Shown: positions 7,134 to 14,572, counted from the first letter of the stretch. The stretch: DNA of 15,495 bases from JAJYVH01 sp964548595 (GCA_964548595.1 CAZJQO010000004.1:1-15495); one strand, 5' to 3'. Notes: generated by a model from the sequence alone, not told the origin. A program made the numbers and translations.

Positions 7134-7862
7134 ATGCAGGTAAGACCGGGCAGGGCAGGGAGCACGCCACAGCCGAGCAAGCATCACTCCAGAGCGAGCA
7201 TGCTCTCGAACTTCATACTCGGCAGCCAAGACGGCCTTGTCAACGTGCTCGGCATAGTGCTTGGAGTGAGCGTAGCAACCAGCAGCGTGCGCATACTCTT
7301 CATAGCTGGCCTTGCAGCGCTTGCGGCAGAGTCCATCTCCATGGGAGCAGTGGCATACACCTCTACGCTTGCAAGAAGGAAGTACTACGCAAAGCAGCTC
7401 GGGGTGGAGAAGGATGAGATAAGGCGCACACCGAACGCGGAGCGTGCCGAGGTCAAGACAATACTCGACGGGTGGGGCTACAAGGGCAGGGCGCTCTCAG
7501 ACCTGACCGACAGGATAGTGGCAAACCCCAGGGCCTGGCTCGAGTTCATGATGTCCTACGAGCTTAACCTGGAACGCGTGCACAAATCAGAACCGCTCAG
7601 AAACGCGCTTGTGGTCGGCGCTTCTACAGTATTTGGCTCGGCCATACCGCTCATCCCATTCCTCTTCCTTTCAGGCAACTTCTCAACTGCTGCCTACACC
7701 GCCATAGCCGCGAGCGGCATAACGCTGTTCCTCGTAGGCTACTACGAAGCCAAGCTCACCGTCGGCTCGCTGGTATGGACAGGCGTGAAGCTTGCGTTGA
7801 TAGGCCTTGTGGCGGGCCTGGCGGGCTACGTGATAGGCAGGCTCCTGGGCGCGCCGGTGTAG
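7134..7862 (+). CDS. VIT1/CCC1-family Fe2+/Mn2+ transporter
   Basis: 242 aa. Family features are visible: an N-terminal KHH segment before the first helix, the first-helix motif LGSQDGLVNVLGIVLGV (about 29-45), the second-helix motif AAESISMGAVAYTS (about 64-77), a charged cytoplasmic helical region (about 80-155, Glu-rich) matching the metal-binding domain position, and three C-terminal helices. Relatives move Fe2+ or Mn2+ out of the cytosol in exchange for protons. In a prokaryote this would mean export and detoxification. ATG 7134 is supported by a TATA box 26 bp upstream and by the conserved KHH residues. A second ATG at 7200 would lose them but remains possible. The gene is followed after 10 bp by a two-module Lrp-like regulator. 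Confidence 0.88.
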   Translation: MQVRPGRAGSTPQPSKHHSRASMLSNFILGSQDGLVNVLGIVLGVSVATSSVRILFIAGLAALAAESISMGAVAYTSTLARRKYYAKQLGVEKDEIRRTPNAERAEVKTILDGWGYKGRALSDLTDRIVANPRAWLEFMMSYELNLERVHKSEPLRNALVVGASTVFGSAIPLIPFLFLSGNFSTAAYTAIAASGITLFLVGYYEAKLTVGSLVWTGVKLALIGLVAGLAGYVIGRLLGAPV

Positions 7863-7872
7863 CCGGCGCTGA

Positions 7873-9045
7873 ATGAAAAGCAATAAGAAGCTAATTAGCC
7901 TATGCCATTCAATGAGCAAGAGTGACAATGGGAGCATGCCGCATTCTGCGCTGCTGCGCCTCCTGAGCACTGACGCAAGGATAAGCGTCAACGACCTTGC
8001 TGACAAGCTCAACACGAGCAAGGCCAGCGCCTTCTCGCTGATTGCAGAGGCGGTTAGGGAGCGCTCGCTGCGCTTCGTGCCCGAGATAAGCATAGACAAG
8101 GTGTGGAAGTGGGAGTTCATAAAGAGGGCAAGGGTCAGGACGAAGCGAGGCATACTCGCCGAGGCTGTCGACGAGCTGCCGGCCACAGGCTTCGGGGAGT
8201 ACATCATATTCATAAAGTTCAAGGGAGGCAGGCCGAATGATGCCGACATAGAGAAGGCGATAGGCAACACGTACTCTGCGCAGTTCGCTGCAAGGCTGCA
8301 GGGCGAAAGCGACCTGTTCATATACGCGGTTGACAGGAGCTACGACGACATACTGCGCTTCATCGAAGGCATGAGCAAGAAACTCGGCCATTACAGGATG
8401 CTTACCAGCATAACCAGGGTATGGAACACGTTCGGCTTCTTCCCTCCCAGCGACCAGCTGATAGGGCAGCTCGACATCTTCGACACTTACAAGAAGCTGC
8501 TCATAGGCCTCAACGGAAACGGCAGGGGCACGTTCACAGAGATAGGCAACAAGTTTCACCAGGGCGCGGCGCAGATGCTTTACGCGTACGACAGGCTGGT
8601 CAAGACAGAGATACTGAAACGAGTGACCTATTTCGAGTCGCTACAAGGCAGGCAGGCTGTGGTGATAACGGCCAGGACAACGGACGCAGCTGGCTTCGCT
8701 GACGCAAAGAGCGCGTGGTTCGCCAGCCTTGTCAGGGAGTACGAGAAGAAGGAGAACGAGTGCATCTACATGTGCGACACGCCGAGCCCGCTGGGCACGC
8801 TTGTGATAGCCGGCTTCGACGGAAAGAAGGCAATGGCGCGCTTCATCGCTTCCATGCGCGGCACGCTGACCAAGAGCGAGATAAGCTACATGCAGATAGC
8901 CAAGGTCCTGCGCGGCAGCCTGGGCGTAAGGAACTTCGACATGCGCAAGACGCAGCAGTACAGGCACCTTGAGAGGAACAAGCTCGCGCCCGAGGAGCCG
9001 CAGCCTGTGGAGCCTGTGGAGAATCCAGATGCCGTCTGGCCCTGA
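7873..9045 (+). CDS. Tandem Lrp/AsnC-like transcriptional regulator (two HTH-RAM modules)
   Basis: 390 aa, about twice a normal Lrp. Residues about 23-65 form a winged-helix DNA-binding segment (LLRLLSTDARISVNDLADKL, then a recognition-helix-like stretch). Residues about 105-175 look like a RAM ligand-sensing domain. The pattern repeats with a second helix-turn-helix-like part (about 205-255) and a second RAM-like part (about 260-350), followed by a Pro/Glu-rich tail. Lrp-type proteins oligomerise through RAM domains and sense amino acids or related small molecules. The second module is more diverged, so its DNA binding is inferred. The gene starts 10 bp after the transporter without a clear Shine-Dalgarno. 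ATG 7912 is an alternative start, with an AATAAG box about 27 bp upstream. It may control the VIT gene or act globally. Confidence 0.72.
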   Translation: MKSNKKLISLCHSMSKSDNGSMPHSALLRLLSTDARISVNDLADKLNTSKASAFSLIAEAVRERSLRFVPEISIDKVWKWEFIKRARVRTKRGILAEAVDELPATGFGEYIIFIKFKGGRPNDADIEKAIGNTYSAQFAARLQGESDLFIYAVDRSYDDILRFIEGMSKKLGHYRMLTSITRVWNTFGFFPPSDQLIGQLDIFDTYKKLLIGLNGNGRGTFTEIGNKFHQGAAQMLYAYDRLVKTEILKRVTYFESLQGRQAVVITARTTDAAGFADAKSAWFASLVREYEKKENECIYMCDTPSPLGTLVIAGFDGKKAMARFIASMRGTLTKSEISYMQIAKVLRGSLGVRNFDMRKTQQYRHLERNKLAPEEPQPVEPVENPDAVWP

Positions 9046-9188
9046 GCCGGATCGGAAAGGAATGCTTGCGTGCAAAGGTACCGAAGCCCGGAATGCGCAT
9101 AATCCGATATCCTCCCGCGAATCGGGTTGACACAACAGAGCCGAAAGAGTAATAAGCGGGCTTTCCGTCAAGATAGTGGTGCATCGGG
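9046..9188. other. Intergenic leader region before the parvulin gene
   Basis: 143 bp with no open frame worth calling. A TAATAA box (9150-9155) is about 36 bp before ATG 9189 and could be its promoter. A GGTG Shine-Dalgarno core (9178-9181) lies 7 bp before the start codon. A weak inverted repeat pairs CCGAT and ATCGG around 9104-9126. Confidence 0.4.
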
Positions 9189-9464
9189 ATGCCGAGCAAG
9201 ATAAGGTGTGCGCACATACTCGTCAGGAACGAGATCCAGGCAAAGGAAGTACTGGAGAAGCTGGGCAAGGGCGAGAAGTTCGCAAATCTCGCCAGGCAGT
9301 ACTCTATCGACGGATCTGCCAAGAAGGGTGGCGATCTTGGTCTTTTCTCAAGGGGCCAGATGGTCAGGGAATTCGAGAACGCTGCGTTTGGGCTGCAGAA
9401 AGGCCAGGTGTCTGGCATAGTCAGGACGCAGTTCGGCTACCACATAATCAAGCGGCTGGAATAG
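9189..9464 (+). CDS. Single-domain parvulin-type peptidyl-prolyl isomerase
   Basis: 91 aa, the length of a bare parvulin domain. The core residues are present: CAHILV (Cys7, His9), Asp41 in YSIDGS, GGDLGLF (47-53), Met58/Phe62 in the QMVREFENAAF helix, and the closing FGYHIIK (His85). Parvulins speed cis-trans isomerisation of Xaa-Pro bonds. There is no signal peptide, so it acts in the cytosol. There is no phosphate-binding basic loop like that of Pin1, so phospho-specificity is unlikely. ATG 9189 has a GGTG Shine-Dalgarno 7 bp upstream. It stands alone between the Lrp-like gene and the hairpin-rich gap. Confidence 0.93.
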   Translation: MPSKIRCAHILVRNEIQAKEVLEKLGKGEKFANLARQYSIDGSAKKGGDLGLFSRGQMVREFENAAFGLQKGQVSGIVRTQFGYHIIKRLE

Positions 9465-9620
9465 ACTGCAAAACAACCAGATTCCACAGATTCGTGGAAA
9501 CCGCCCAGCAAAGAGGATTGGTCTCTTCTGCTATCTGCAGTTCGTTGCCGGCAGCCGCCCGGTCAGGCTGCGGGTGCTGAAAGGATGCTTGGCGGCAAAC
9601 AACGGCGCAGCAATCCGTTT
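9465..9620. other. Hairpin-rich gap between convergent parvulin and dnaG genes
   Basis: 156 bp with several inverted repeats: TTCCAC/GTGGAA (9482-9487 with 9494-9499), AAGAG/CTCTT with flanking AGCA/TGCT (about 9508-9532), and a nested pair in which TTGCCG (9545-9550) and CGGCAA (9593-9598) enclose GCAGCC/GGCTGC (9551-9556 with 9566-9571). An ACA follows the outer stem. It may be transcript-end structure for both genes or a small structured RNA. No tRNA fold was found and no protein is supported. Confidence 0.35.
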
Positions 9621-11072
9621 CTACTCCAGCTTGCCCTGCTCCTTCGTGTACAGTATGAGCTCCGGGTGCCTCCTCGGCATCGGGTTGGCCCTTATGCCGT
9701 ATATCGCCTTCACGCCTTTCTCCAGCGAGAGCTCCACGAGCCTCTGCGTTATCACGCCGTCGAGCACCACTGCGTAGACGCTCCTCGCGTCCTGCAGCGT
9801 TGCAAGCAGCTCCCTTATGGGCACCTCGGTCAATACACGGCCGTCAGAAGCGTAGATCCTGCTCCTGAGCGTGCCTGAAAGCTCAACAAGGCCGTTGGCC
9901 AGCTGTGCAAGCAGCGCGCTCTCGAGCACAGGTCTTGACTGCTGCTCGCGCTCCGCAGGCTTCAGGGGCGAGGGCTCCATCTTCTGGAGCGAAGCCTGCT
10001 GCTCCTCCTCATACTGCCTTATGTCCCTTATCGTCACCGCCTCATCTGACGCCGGCCCGGGCGTTGGCTCAGGCACAGCACCGAGGACGCTGGGCCTTGG
10101 CGCGCTCTGGGGCTGCTGCTGTGGCTGCTGCTGCATAGGAGCCCTGTACTCCTGCTGACTCTGCTGCTGCTGAGGCTGCTGCTGCCCCTGCCTCTGGTCG
10201 AACCTGTTGTTCCTGTCGTGCTTGGCGCGTTCTGTGCCAAGGTACTGGTCTATCGGGATTCTGGACCTGAGCGACTTTATTATCTCCTTCCTGGTAAGCT
10301 CCTCCACTTCCTTGCCGTCAGGGGCCCTGGCGACGAAGTCTATGTCTATCGAGTTGAGCAACGACCTCACTATCATCTCTCCGCCCCTGTCTCCGTCGGT
10401 AAACACGGTAACTTCCTTCTCGCTGGCCAGCTTCACTATCGTCTTGGGTATGGTAGCTGTGGCGCCGCCTACGGCTATCGCGTTGGCTATGTCGTTCCTG
10501 AGCAGGTTGATTACGTCAGCCCGGCCCTCTACCAGTATCACGTCTGCGCTAGCGGCTATGTCGGGCCCTGCGGGCAGTTTGTCTGTCCCGTATTCAGTTA
10601 TCTCGCTGCTCTTGACCTCGTTCTGCACCATCTCAGCAAGCTCCCTGCTGTCCGGTATCTCCGTGGTAAGCAGCTGCTTTATCAGGCTCTTGGCGCGCTC
10701 CACTATCTTCTTGCGCTTGTCGGCCCTTGTGTCCTCGACCTTCTCGACCATGAACTGCGCGTCGAAGGGGCCCACCCGGTCAACAGCCTCTATCGCCGCT
10801 CCCAGTATGCACGTTTCGACTCTTGCAAGAGAAGCGGGAAGGTAGAGCCTGCCGTATGTCTTGCTGCCTGATTGATTCACTTCGATCTCTATCCTGCCTA
10901 TCTTGCCGTTCTTCTGCAGCTCCCTCAGGTCCAGCTCGTCGCCCAGCAGGCCCTCGGTCTGTCCGAATACAGCCCCTATTATGTCAGGCTTCTCGACCAG
11001 CCCGTCTATGCTGAATTTTGAAACCACCATATACTTTACTATGTCCAAATACGTTTTCGCCATTCTACTCAT
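9621..11072 (-). CDS. dnaG: Archaeal DnaG-type primase / exosome-associated protein
   Basis: 483 aa. The N-terminal region has the hallmark GLVEKPDIIGAVFGQTEGLL and ELDLRELQKNGKIGRI stretches (about 24-62). The TOPRIM domain follows with VEGRAD (181-186, catalytic Glu) and TDGDRGG (225-231, Asp pair). A Gln/Pro-rich linker comes next (about 292-323, 18 Gln in 30 residues), then a conserved C-terminal domain (about 380-483, with VVLDGVITQRLVELSLEKG). Archaeal DnaG makes short RNA primers in vitro and is a stable subunit of the exosome, bridging it to RNA. The zinc-binding domain of bacterial DnaG is absent, as expected. ATG 11072 is chosen (ATG 11063 is also possible). The frame to 11132 lies over the TATA box and lacks conservation. 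The gene is divergent from hjc. Confidence 0.92.
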   Translation of the reverse strand: MSRMAKTYLDIVKYMVVSKFSIDGLVEKPDIIGAVFGQTEGLLGDELDLRELQKNGKIGRIEIEVNQSGSKTYGRLYLPASLARVETCILGAAIEAVDRVGPFDAQFMVEKVEDTRADKRKKIVERAKSLIKQLLTTEIPDSRELAEMVQNEVKSSEITEYGTDKLPAGPDIAASADVILVEGRADVINLLRNDIANAIAVGGATATIPKTIVKLASEKEVTVFTDGDRGGEMIVRSLLNSIDIDFVARAPDGKEVEELTRKEIIKSLRSRIPIDQYLGTERAKHDRNNRFDQRQGQQQPQQQQSQQEYRAPMQQQPQQQPQSAPRPSVLGAVPEPTPGPASDEAVTIRDIRQYEEEQQASLQKMEPSPLKPAEREQQSRPVLESALLAQLANGLVELSGTLRSRIYASDGRVLTEVPIRELLATLQDARSVYAVVLDGVITQRLVELSLEKGVKAIYGIRANPMPRRHPELILYTKEQGKLE

Positions 11073-11133
11073 CTTTTCTTGTTTCCGATCACAGGCCAGA
11101 GCTTCCGGCAACTGCAGCGGCGCATGGCGCATG

Positions 11134-11141
11134 CTTAAAAA
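11134..11141 (-). promoter_or_regulatory. Putative TATA box of dnaG
   Basis: Minus-strand TTTTTAAG. The expected transcript start is near 11112, giving dnaG a leader of about 40 nt before ATG 11072, longer than the leaderless starts seen elsewhere in the window. A TTG at 11111 in frame is an alternative leaderless start. Confidence 0.45.
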
Positions 11142-11283
11142 CAGCGTAATGCCTGCCCTGCCGCACTTAGCTCACCCGCGCAGCCATTGCTAACGGTATG
11201 CATGCAAAAGGAGCGGTTCCGCACCACAGAAAGAGCGAAAAACTGCGATCAGCACGATATCACTCAGCAAATGAAGCTGTATA

Positions 11284-11291
11284 TGCTTAAT
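11284..11291 (+). promoter_or_regulatory. Putative TATA box of hjc
   Basis: TGCTTAAT. With normal spacing it predicts a transcript start near 11314, giving hjc ATG 11321 a leader of about 7 nt. A second AT-rich run at 11305-11312 is too close to the start codon to serve it. Confidence 0.45.
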
Positions 11292-11320
11292 TGGGCTGGA
11301 AAGCATTAAATATGTTCTGC

Positions 11321-11752
11321 ATGAGTAAGGTAAAAGGCGACTTTTTGGCCAGGTACGACAAGGGCGCGAGGAGCGAAAGGGAGCTCCTGGGCATACTTTC
11401 CCAGGCGGGCTTCTCAGTGCTCAGATCAGCGGGATCAGGAGTAAACGCGCTCAGCCCCGACCTGATGGCTGTAAGGAATGGCAGGGTACTGGCGATAGAG
11501 TGCAAGGCCTGGAACAGGGGCAGCATCTCCCTGGATCCGGACCAGTACGAGAAGCTGGTTGAGTGGAAGGCGAACACGCGGTTCCCCACGCTGGTCGCAT
11601 GGCGTATGAACGGCGCCGGTTGGTTCTTCATAGAGCTCGAGGAGTTCACCAAGGGCAGGAGCAACTGGAACATAACGAAGAGGAAGGTGCTGGGCCTGAA
11701 CCGCAAGCTCGACGACGTCATCGGCGGGCAAAAACAAAACGCCACCCGCTGA
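11321..11752 (+). CDS. hjc: Holliday junction resolvase Hjc
   Basis: 143 aa. The Hjc pattern is complete: basic N-terminus and KGARSERELLGIL (catalytic Glu), GFSVLRSAGSGVNALSPDL (the flexible loop and the active-site Asp), AIECKAW (the E-x-K pair of the PD-(D/E)XK nuclease fold), then a helix with the DQYEKLVEW pattern. Hjc dimers cut four-way DNA junctions symmetrically to finish homologous recombination. ATG 11321 gives the usual N-terminus. TTG 11291 and ATG 11312 are in frame, but they overlap or lie too near the promoter. The C-terminal extension after the family core is short and basic. It converges with the membrane-protein operon, with 40 bp between stop codons. Confidence 0.93.
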   Translation: MSKVKGDFLARYDKGARSERELLGILSQAGFSVLRSAGSGVNALSPDLMAVRNGRVLAIECKAWNRGSISLDPDQYEKLVEWKANTRFPTLVAWRMNGAGWFFIELEEFTKGRSNWNITKRKVLGLNRKLDDVIGGQKQNATR

Positions 11753-11792
11753 TTCACTCGTGTTTCAGCAGATTTACCAGATATCGTGCGGA

Positions 11793-12371
11793 TCAGGACA
11801 GGTCTACCGCTACAGGGCACTCGCCGAAGTAAGCAGCGTTGCCGTAGACGTAGAACTTGTAGGTCTGCGTCAGCGTGCGGTTGCTGACGCTCGCGTTGAG
11901 GTACACGGCTGGCTCGCTGCCTATCATGCTGAGGCAGTTGGCGGTGGTATTGGTGGCCACAGAGAGGGTATGGCCCAGGCCGCCTATGGGATACGTGCAC
12001 GCAGTCTGGTTCATCACATAATAGCCTATACTGCTCGCGTTCCTGTGCTGCGCCACCACGTAGATAAGGGTGTCGGCGCAGTTCGACTCTGCGCCCAGCA
12101 ACGTGGAGTTGGTGTAGGTCACCACTATGGCCACCTTCGGCGCGGAGGCGAAGTTGGACTTGAAGGTGGAGAAAGGCACGGTGAGCGACGGCAGGAGCAC
12201 CAGGTAGAATACGGCGAAGACAACCACCAGAAGCACAGCAACTATTATGGCGGTGCGCACATTGCTGTTGAGCAGCTGCCTGCTCTTCCTCTGCCCCTCG
12301 CCGGCTTTCTGGGGCCTGGCTTTCGCTGCCTGCTGTCCATCCATGTTCCTGTCGCTTTCTTTCTTTGCCAT
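11793..12371 (-). CDS. Single-pass membrane protein with four-Cys extracytoplasmic domain
   Basis: 192 aa with a basic, charged cytoplasmic N-terminus (1-38), one transmembrane helix (about 40-60), and an extracytoplasmic domain with about six N-X-S/T sequons and exactly four Cys (98, 125, 146, 185). I do not recognise the family. The segment from the helix to the end matches the C-terminal module of the neighbouring 691-aa protein: a PF..F..... stretch after the helix, a beta strand, NCADTLI versus TCASRLS, NCL versus GCL, and a last Cys near the end. The Cys order is the same, and the helix-to-first-Cys distance is 38 versus 37. It starts at ATG 12371, 9 bp after the stop of that gene, so the two form an operon. 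Function is unknown. Paired cysteines could make disulfides in a surface receptor or structural subunit. Confidence 0.78.
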   Translation of the reverse strand: MAKKESDRNMDGQQAAKARPQKAGEGQRKSRQLLNSNVRTAIIVAVLLVVVFAVFYLVLLPSLTVPFSTFKSNFASAPKVAIVVTYTNSTLLGAESNCADTLIYVVAQHRNASSIGYYVMNQTACTYPIGGLGHTLSVATNTTANCLSMIGSEPAVYLNASVSNRTLTQTYKFYVYGNAAYFGECPVAVDLS

Positions 12372-12380
12372 AGTAAACAC

Positions 12381-14456
12381 TCAGCTGAGAAGAAGACTTG
12401 CGTAGCAGGCATTCATAACGCTTTCGTTGCCACCGAGGCTAAGCACTGTGCCGTAGAGCGAGTAGAGCGAGACGCTGCTCGTATTGGTGTTGGTAAGCAC
12501 TATCACAGGCGCGTTGTGCGTAGCGTAGTAGTTAAGGCAGCCGCCTACCGTGCCAGTGGCGTTGCCCACCCTGCATATTCCGTTGGAGAAAGTGGCCACT
12601 ACAGGAGTCTTGCCAGCCGCGGTAATGGCAGCGCTGAGCCTGCTCGCACACGTATACTGGCTCAGGCTGGAACTCGGCGTGTTGTTCAGCGCAACCACGA
12701 CGCTGCCAGCTCCCGCATAGGCGTTGGAGAAGGCCCCGAACGGCGCAGATGAGTTGGCGTAGGAGAGCAGCACGTATGTGAAGACCACGTACAGGACAAG
12801 GAGAGCTACCGCAAGCCTGAAGACGTTGCTCCAGTTGTGCCTTGTGCGCTCGTTGTTGAGTATCTTGCGCCTGATGTGCATGTAGTTGCGATAGAGGAAA
12901 AGGAGCAGCAGCAGCACCAAGCCTATGATAAGCGAGAGCAGCGAGCCGAAGAGCGGCGCAAGCGCTACAGAGCTGCTGTAGCTAGTGCCGAGCGCAGATG
13001 CCATCGCTTCTATGAAGCCGGAGTCGAACCACCGAGCGAACTCCACAAGGCTCAGCGAGTATGCCGAATAAGCAGAGAGCATGGAAGCGACGTGCTTGGC
13101 CTCGACGGCTATGCTCGTGATGTTCAGGACACCACGCTGCGCTGTCAGCTCGTTGTTTATGCTTGCCTGCAGCAGGGCCGCGCTAGCGATCTGGCCCGAT
13201 AGCTGGCTGTTATCAGCCTGCAGCTCCAGCAGCTTCGCAGTGTTGTTCCTGGCAAAGGAGAGGGCAGCGGAATACGACTGGTTTATGGAAACGAAGTACG
13301 CTGAAAGAGAAGAGTACTGCAGCGACAGCGTCTCGTTGACCCTGCTGAAGTTCTCTGAGAGATAATTGGCTGTTGCGTTCCTGTAGGTGCTCTCCAGCGC
13401 CAGAAGCATGCCAGTAAGCCCTGTGTCGTTGACATGCGAGAGAAGCGAGGCTGTGCCGTTCACAAGCGCGCCGTAGCCCGGCACCGCGCTGCTCAGGACA
13501 GCGTCAAGCTGCGCGCGCCTCTGGCTCGAGAGCACCGGGCCTATGTAAACATTTTCCTTAGTGCTAACGTTGGCGGCATATGACAGAAGCTGATTGCTCG
13601 AGACAGGAATTGCGCCCATGCCGTTTATCATCAGCTGCATGCCTGAAAGATCGGTGTAGCTGTAGTTGGTGGCTGCGCAGTAATCTGACATGCTGCAGTA
13701 CCACGGGGCTACGTTGACGTTGGCGTAGTTTATGCAGCCGGCTATCTCGCTGTTGGTTACGTTGCTTGGGGTCGGGAATACGGAATCGGTTGGCAGAGTG
13801 CGCGTCACGCTGCTTATGTTCGAATAGGCTGCGTTGATCTGCGCTATCTTCTGCTGCGCGTTGCTTGCGTTTATGCCGTTGATCGCTGAGTAGAAAGCGG
13901 CTGTGCTGGAGTTCAGCTCCGCTGAGAGGCTGCCAAGCTGGATTATGCCGAGGCCGAAGGGCTGCGACGGGCCGCCGAATGCGCTAAGCGCATGGGAGCA
14001 GCCTGGCACAGCCTGGCACGCTTCGCATCCGTTTGCGAGCGTGCAGGTAAGCCCCGACTTCAGGCCTGTTTCTGAGAGGCACGCGTTATACGACGCTGCT
14101 CCGCTGCCGAGATAATCCTGCATGGAGGCCCGAAGGAGGGTGAAGTTGTATGAGGCAAGCGACTGCTTTATGGTGTAGTTCCTGATTATGCCGTATATGC
14201 TGGTTGTGTTGAGCACTATCGAATATGGCGTGCTGCTTGCGTTGACCAGAAAGTAAAGGGAGCCGGAGCTGGAGTAGAGCGCCACGTACGAATCGCCGGA
14301 ATAATTGAGCGCCACCGGCTTCAGGGAAGCGACCAGCTGCGATGACACGTTGTAGCCTGCGAGCAGCGAATTGACGTCTGAGCCGGAGTAGGCCGATGCT
14401 ATGTATGGGGTAACGAGCACCAGCAGCAATGCACCAAGAAGCAGGCTGCTTTTCAT
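12381..14456 (-). CDS. Large sequon-rich membrane protein with signal peptide and C-terminal four-Cys module
   Basis: 691 aa, unrecognised. A signal peptide (about 1-22, ending ASA) leads into an ectodomain of about 475 residues with about 20 N-X-S/T sequons and eight Cys in two clusters (about 126-153 and 241-260). Long Ala/Ser/Leu/Gln-rich helical stretches follow (about 355-465), including a likely coiled coil. Then come a transmembrane helix (about 502-522), a short basic cytoplasmic loop (HIRRK...), a second helix (about 546-566), and an outside C-terminal domain with four Cys (603, 628, 640, 674). This last domain is homologous to the product of the next gene. About 25 sequons in total suggest a heavily N-glycosylated surface protein. 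ATG 14456 is preferred. TTG 14468 is a leaderless alternative, 24 bp from the TATA centre. Confidence 0.8.
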   Translation of the reverse strand: MKSSLLLGALLLVLVTPYIASAYSGSDVNSLLAGYNVSSQLVASLKPVALNYSGDSYVALYSSSGSLYFLVNASSTPYSIVLNTTSIYGIIRNYTIKQSLASYNFTLLRASMQDYLGSGAASYNACLSETGLKSGLTCTLANGCEACQAVPGCSHALSAFGGPSQPFGLGIIQLGSLSAELNSSTAAFYSAINGINASNAQQKIAQINAAYSNISSVTRTLPTDSVFPTPSNVTNSEIAGCINYANVNVAPWYCSMSDYCAATNYSYTDLSGMQLMINGMGAIPVSSNQLLSYAANVSTKENVYIGPVLSSQRRAQLDAVLSSAVPGYGALVNGTASLLSHVNDTGLTGMLLALESTYRNATANYLSENFSRVNETLSLQYSSLSAYFVSINQSYSAALSFARNNTAKLLELQADNSQLSGQIASAALLQASINNELTAQRGVLNITSIAVEAKHVASMLSAYSAYSLSLVEFARWFDSGFIEAMASALGTSYSSSVALAPLFGSLLSLIIGLVLLLLLFLYRNYMHIRRKILNNERTRHNWSNVFRLAVALLVLYVVFTYVLLSYANSSAPFGAFSNAYAGAGSVVVALNNTPSSSLSQYTCASRLSAAITAAGKTPVVATFSNGICRVGNATGTVGGCLNYYATHNAPVIVLTNTNTSSVSLYSLYGTVLSLGGNESVMNACYASLLLS

Positions 14457-14487
14457 AGAGGCACGCAAGTATAGCTACGAAAAGGCT

Positions 14488-14496
14488 TATATAAAT
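14488..14496. promoter_or_regulatory. Strong TATA box upstream of the membrane-protein operon
   Basis: TTATATAAA, a near-perfect archaeal TATA element. On the minus strand its centre is 24 bp from TTG 14468 and 36 bp from ATG 14456, giving a leader of about 10 nt for the latter. The element is almost symmetric, so it could also fire rightward (see the 40-codon frame at 14518). Confidence 0.7.
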
Positions 14497-14572
14497 TCAG
14501 GCAGAGCGAGGAAGCAGATGCTTCGCGGAATGCCGAAGCGCTTTGGGCTTTGTCTAACGTCGATATTATGCT

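Noticed and set aside
7890..7899. GCTAATTAGC palindrome near the start of the Lrp-like gene
   Set aside because: Ten-base palindromes are common by chance, and it lies inside the longest reading of the gene.
11202..11309. 35-codon frame just upstream of hjc
   Set aside because: No good ribosome-binding site or correctly spaced promoter. It overlaps the likely hjc promoter.
11073..11320. dnaG-hjc gap examined for a tRNA or a replication origin
   Set aside because: No cloverleaf, no repeated origin-box-like motifs and no strong AT-rich unwinding stretch. GCGGTTCCGC at about 11213-11222 is only a short palindrome.
11760..12752. Plus-strand open frame of 330 codons
   Set aside because: It is antisense to two minus-strand genes with a signal peptide, helices and sequons. 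Its own translation is rich in Arg, His, Val and Gly without any domain.
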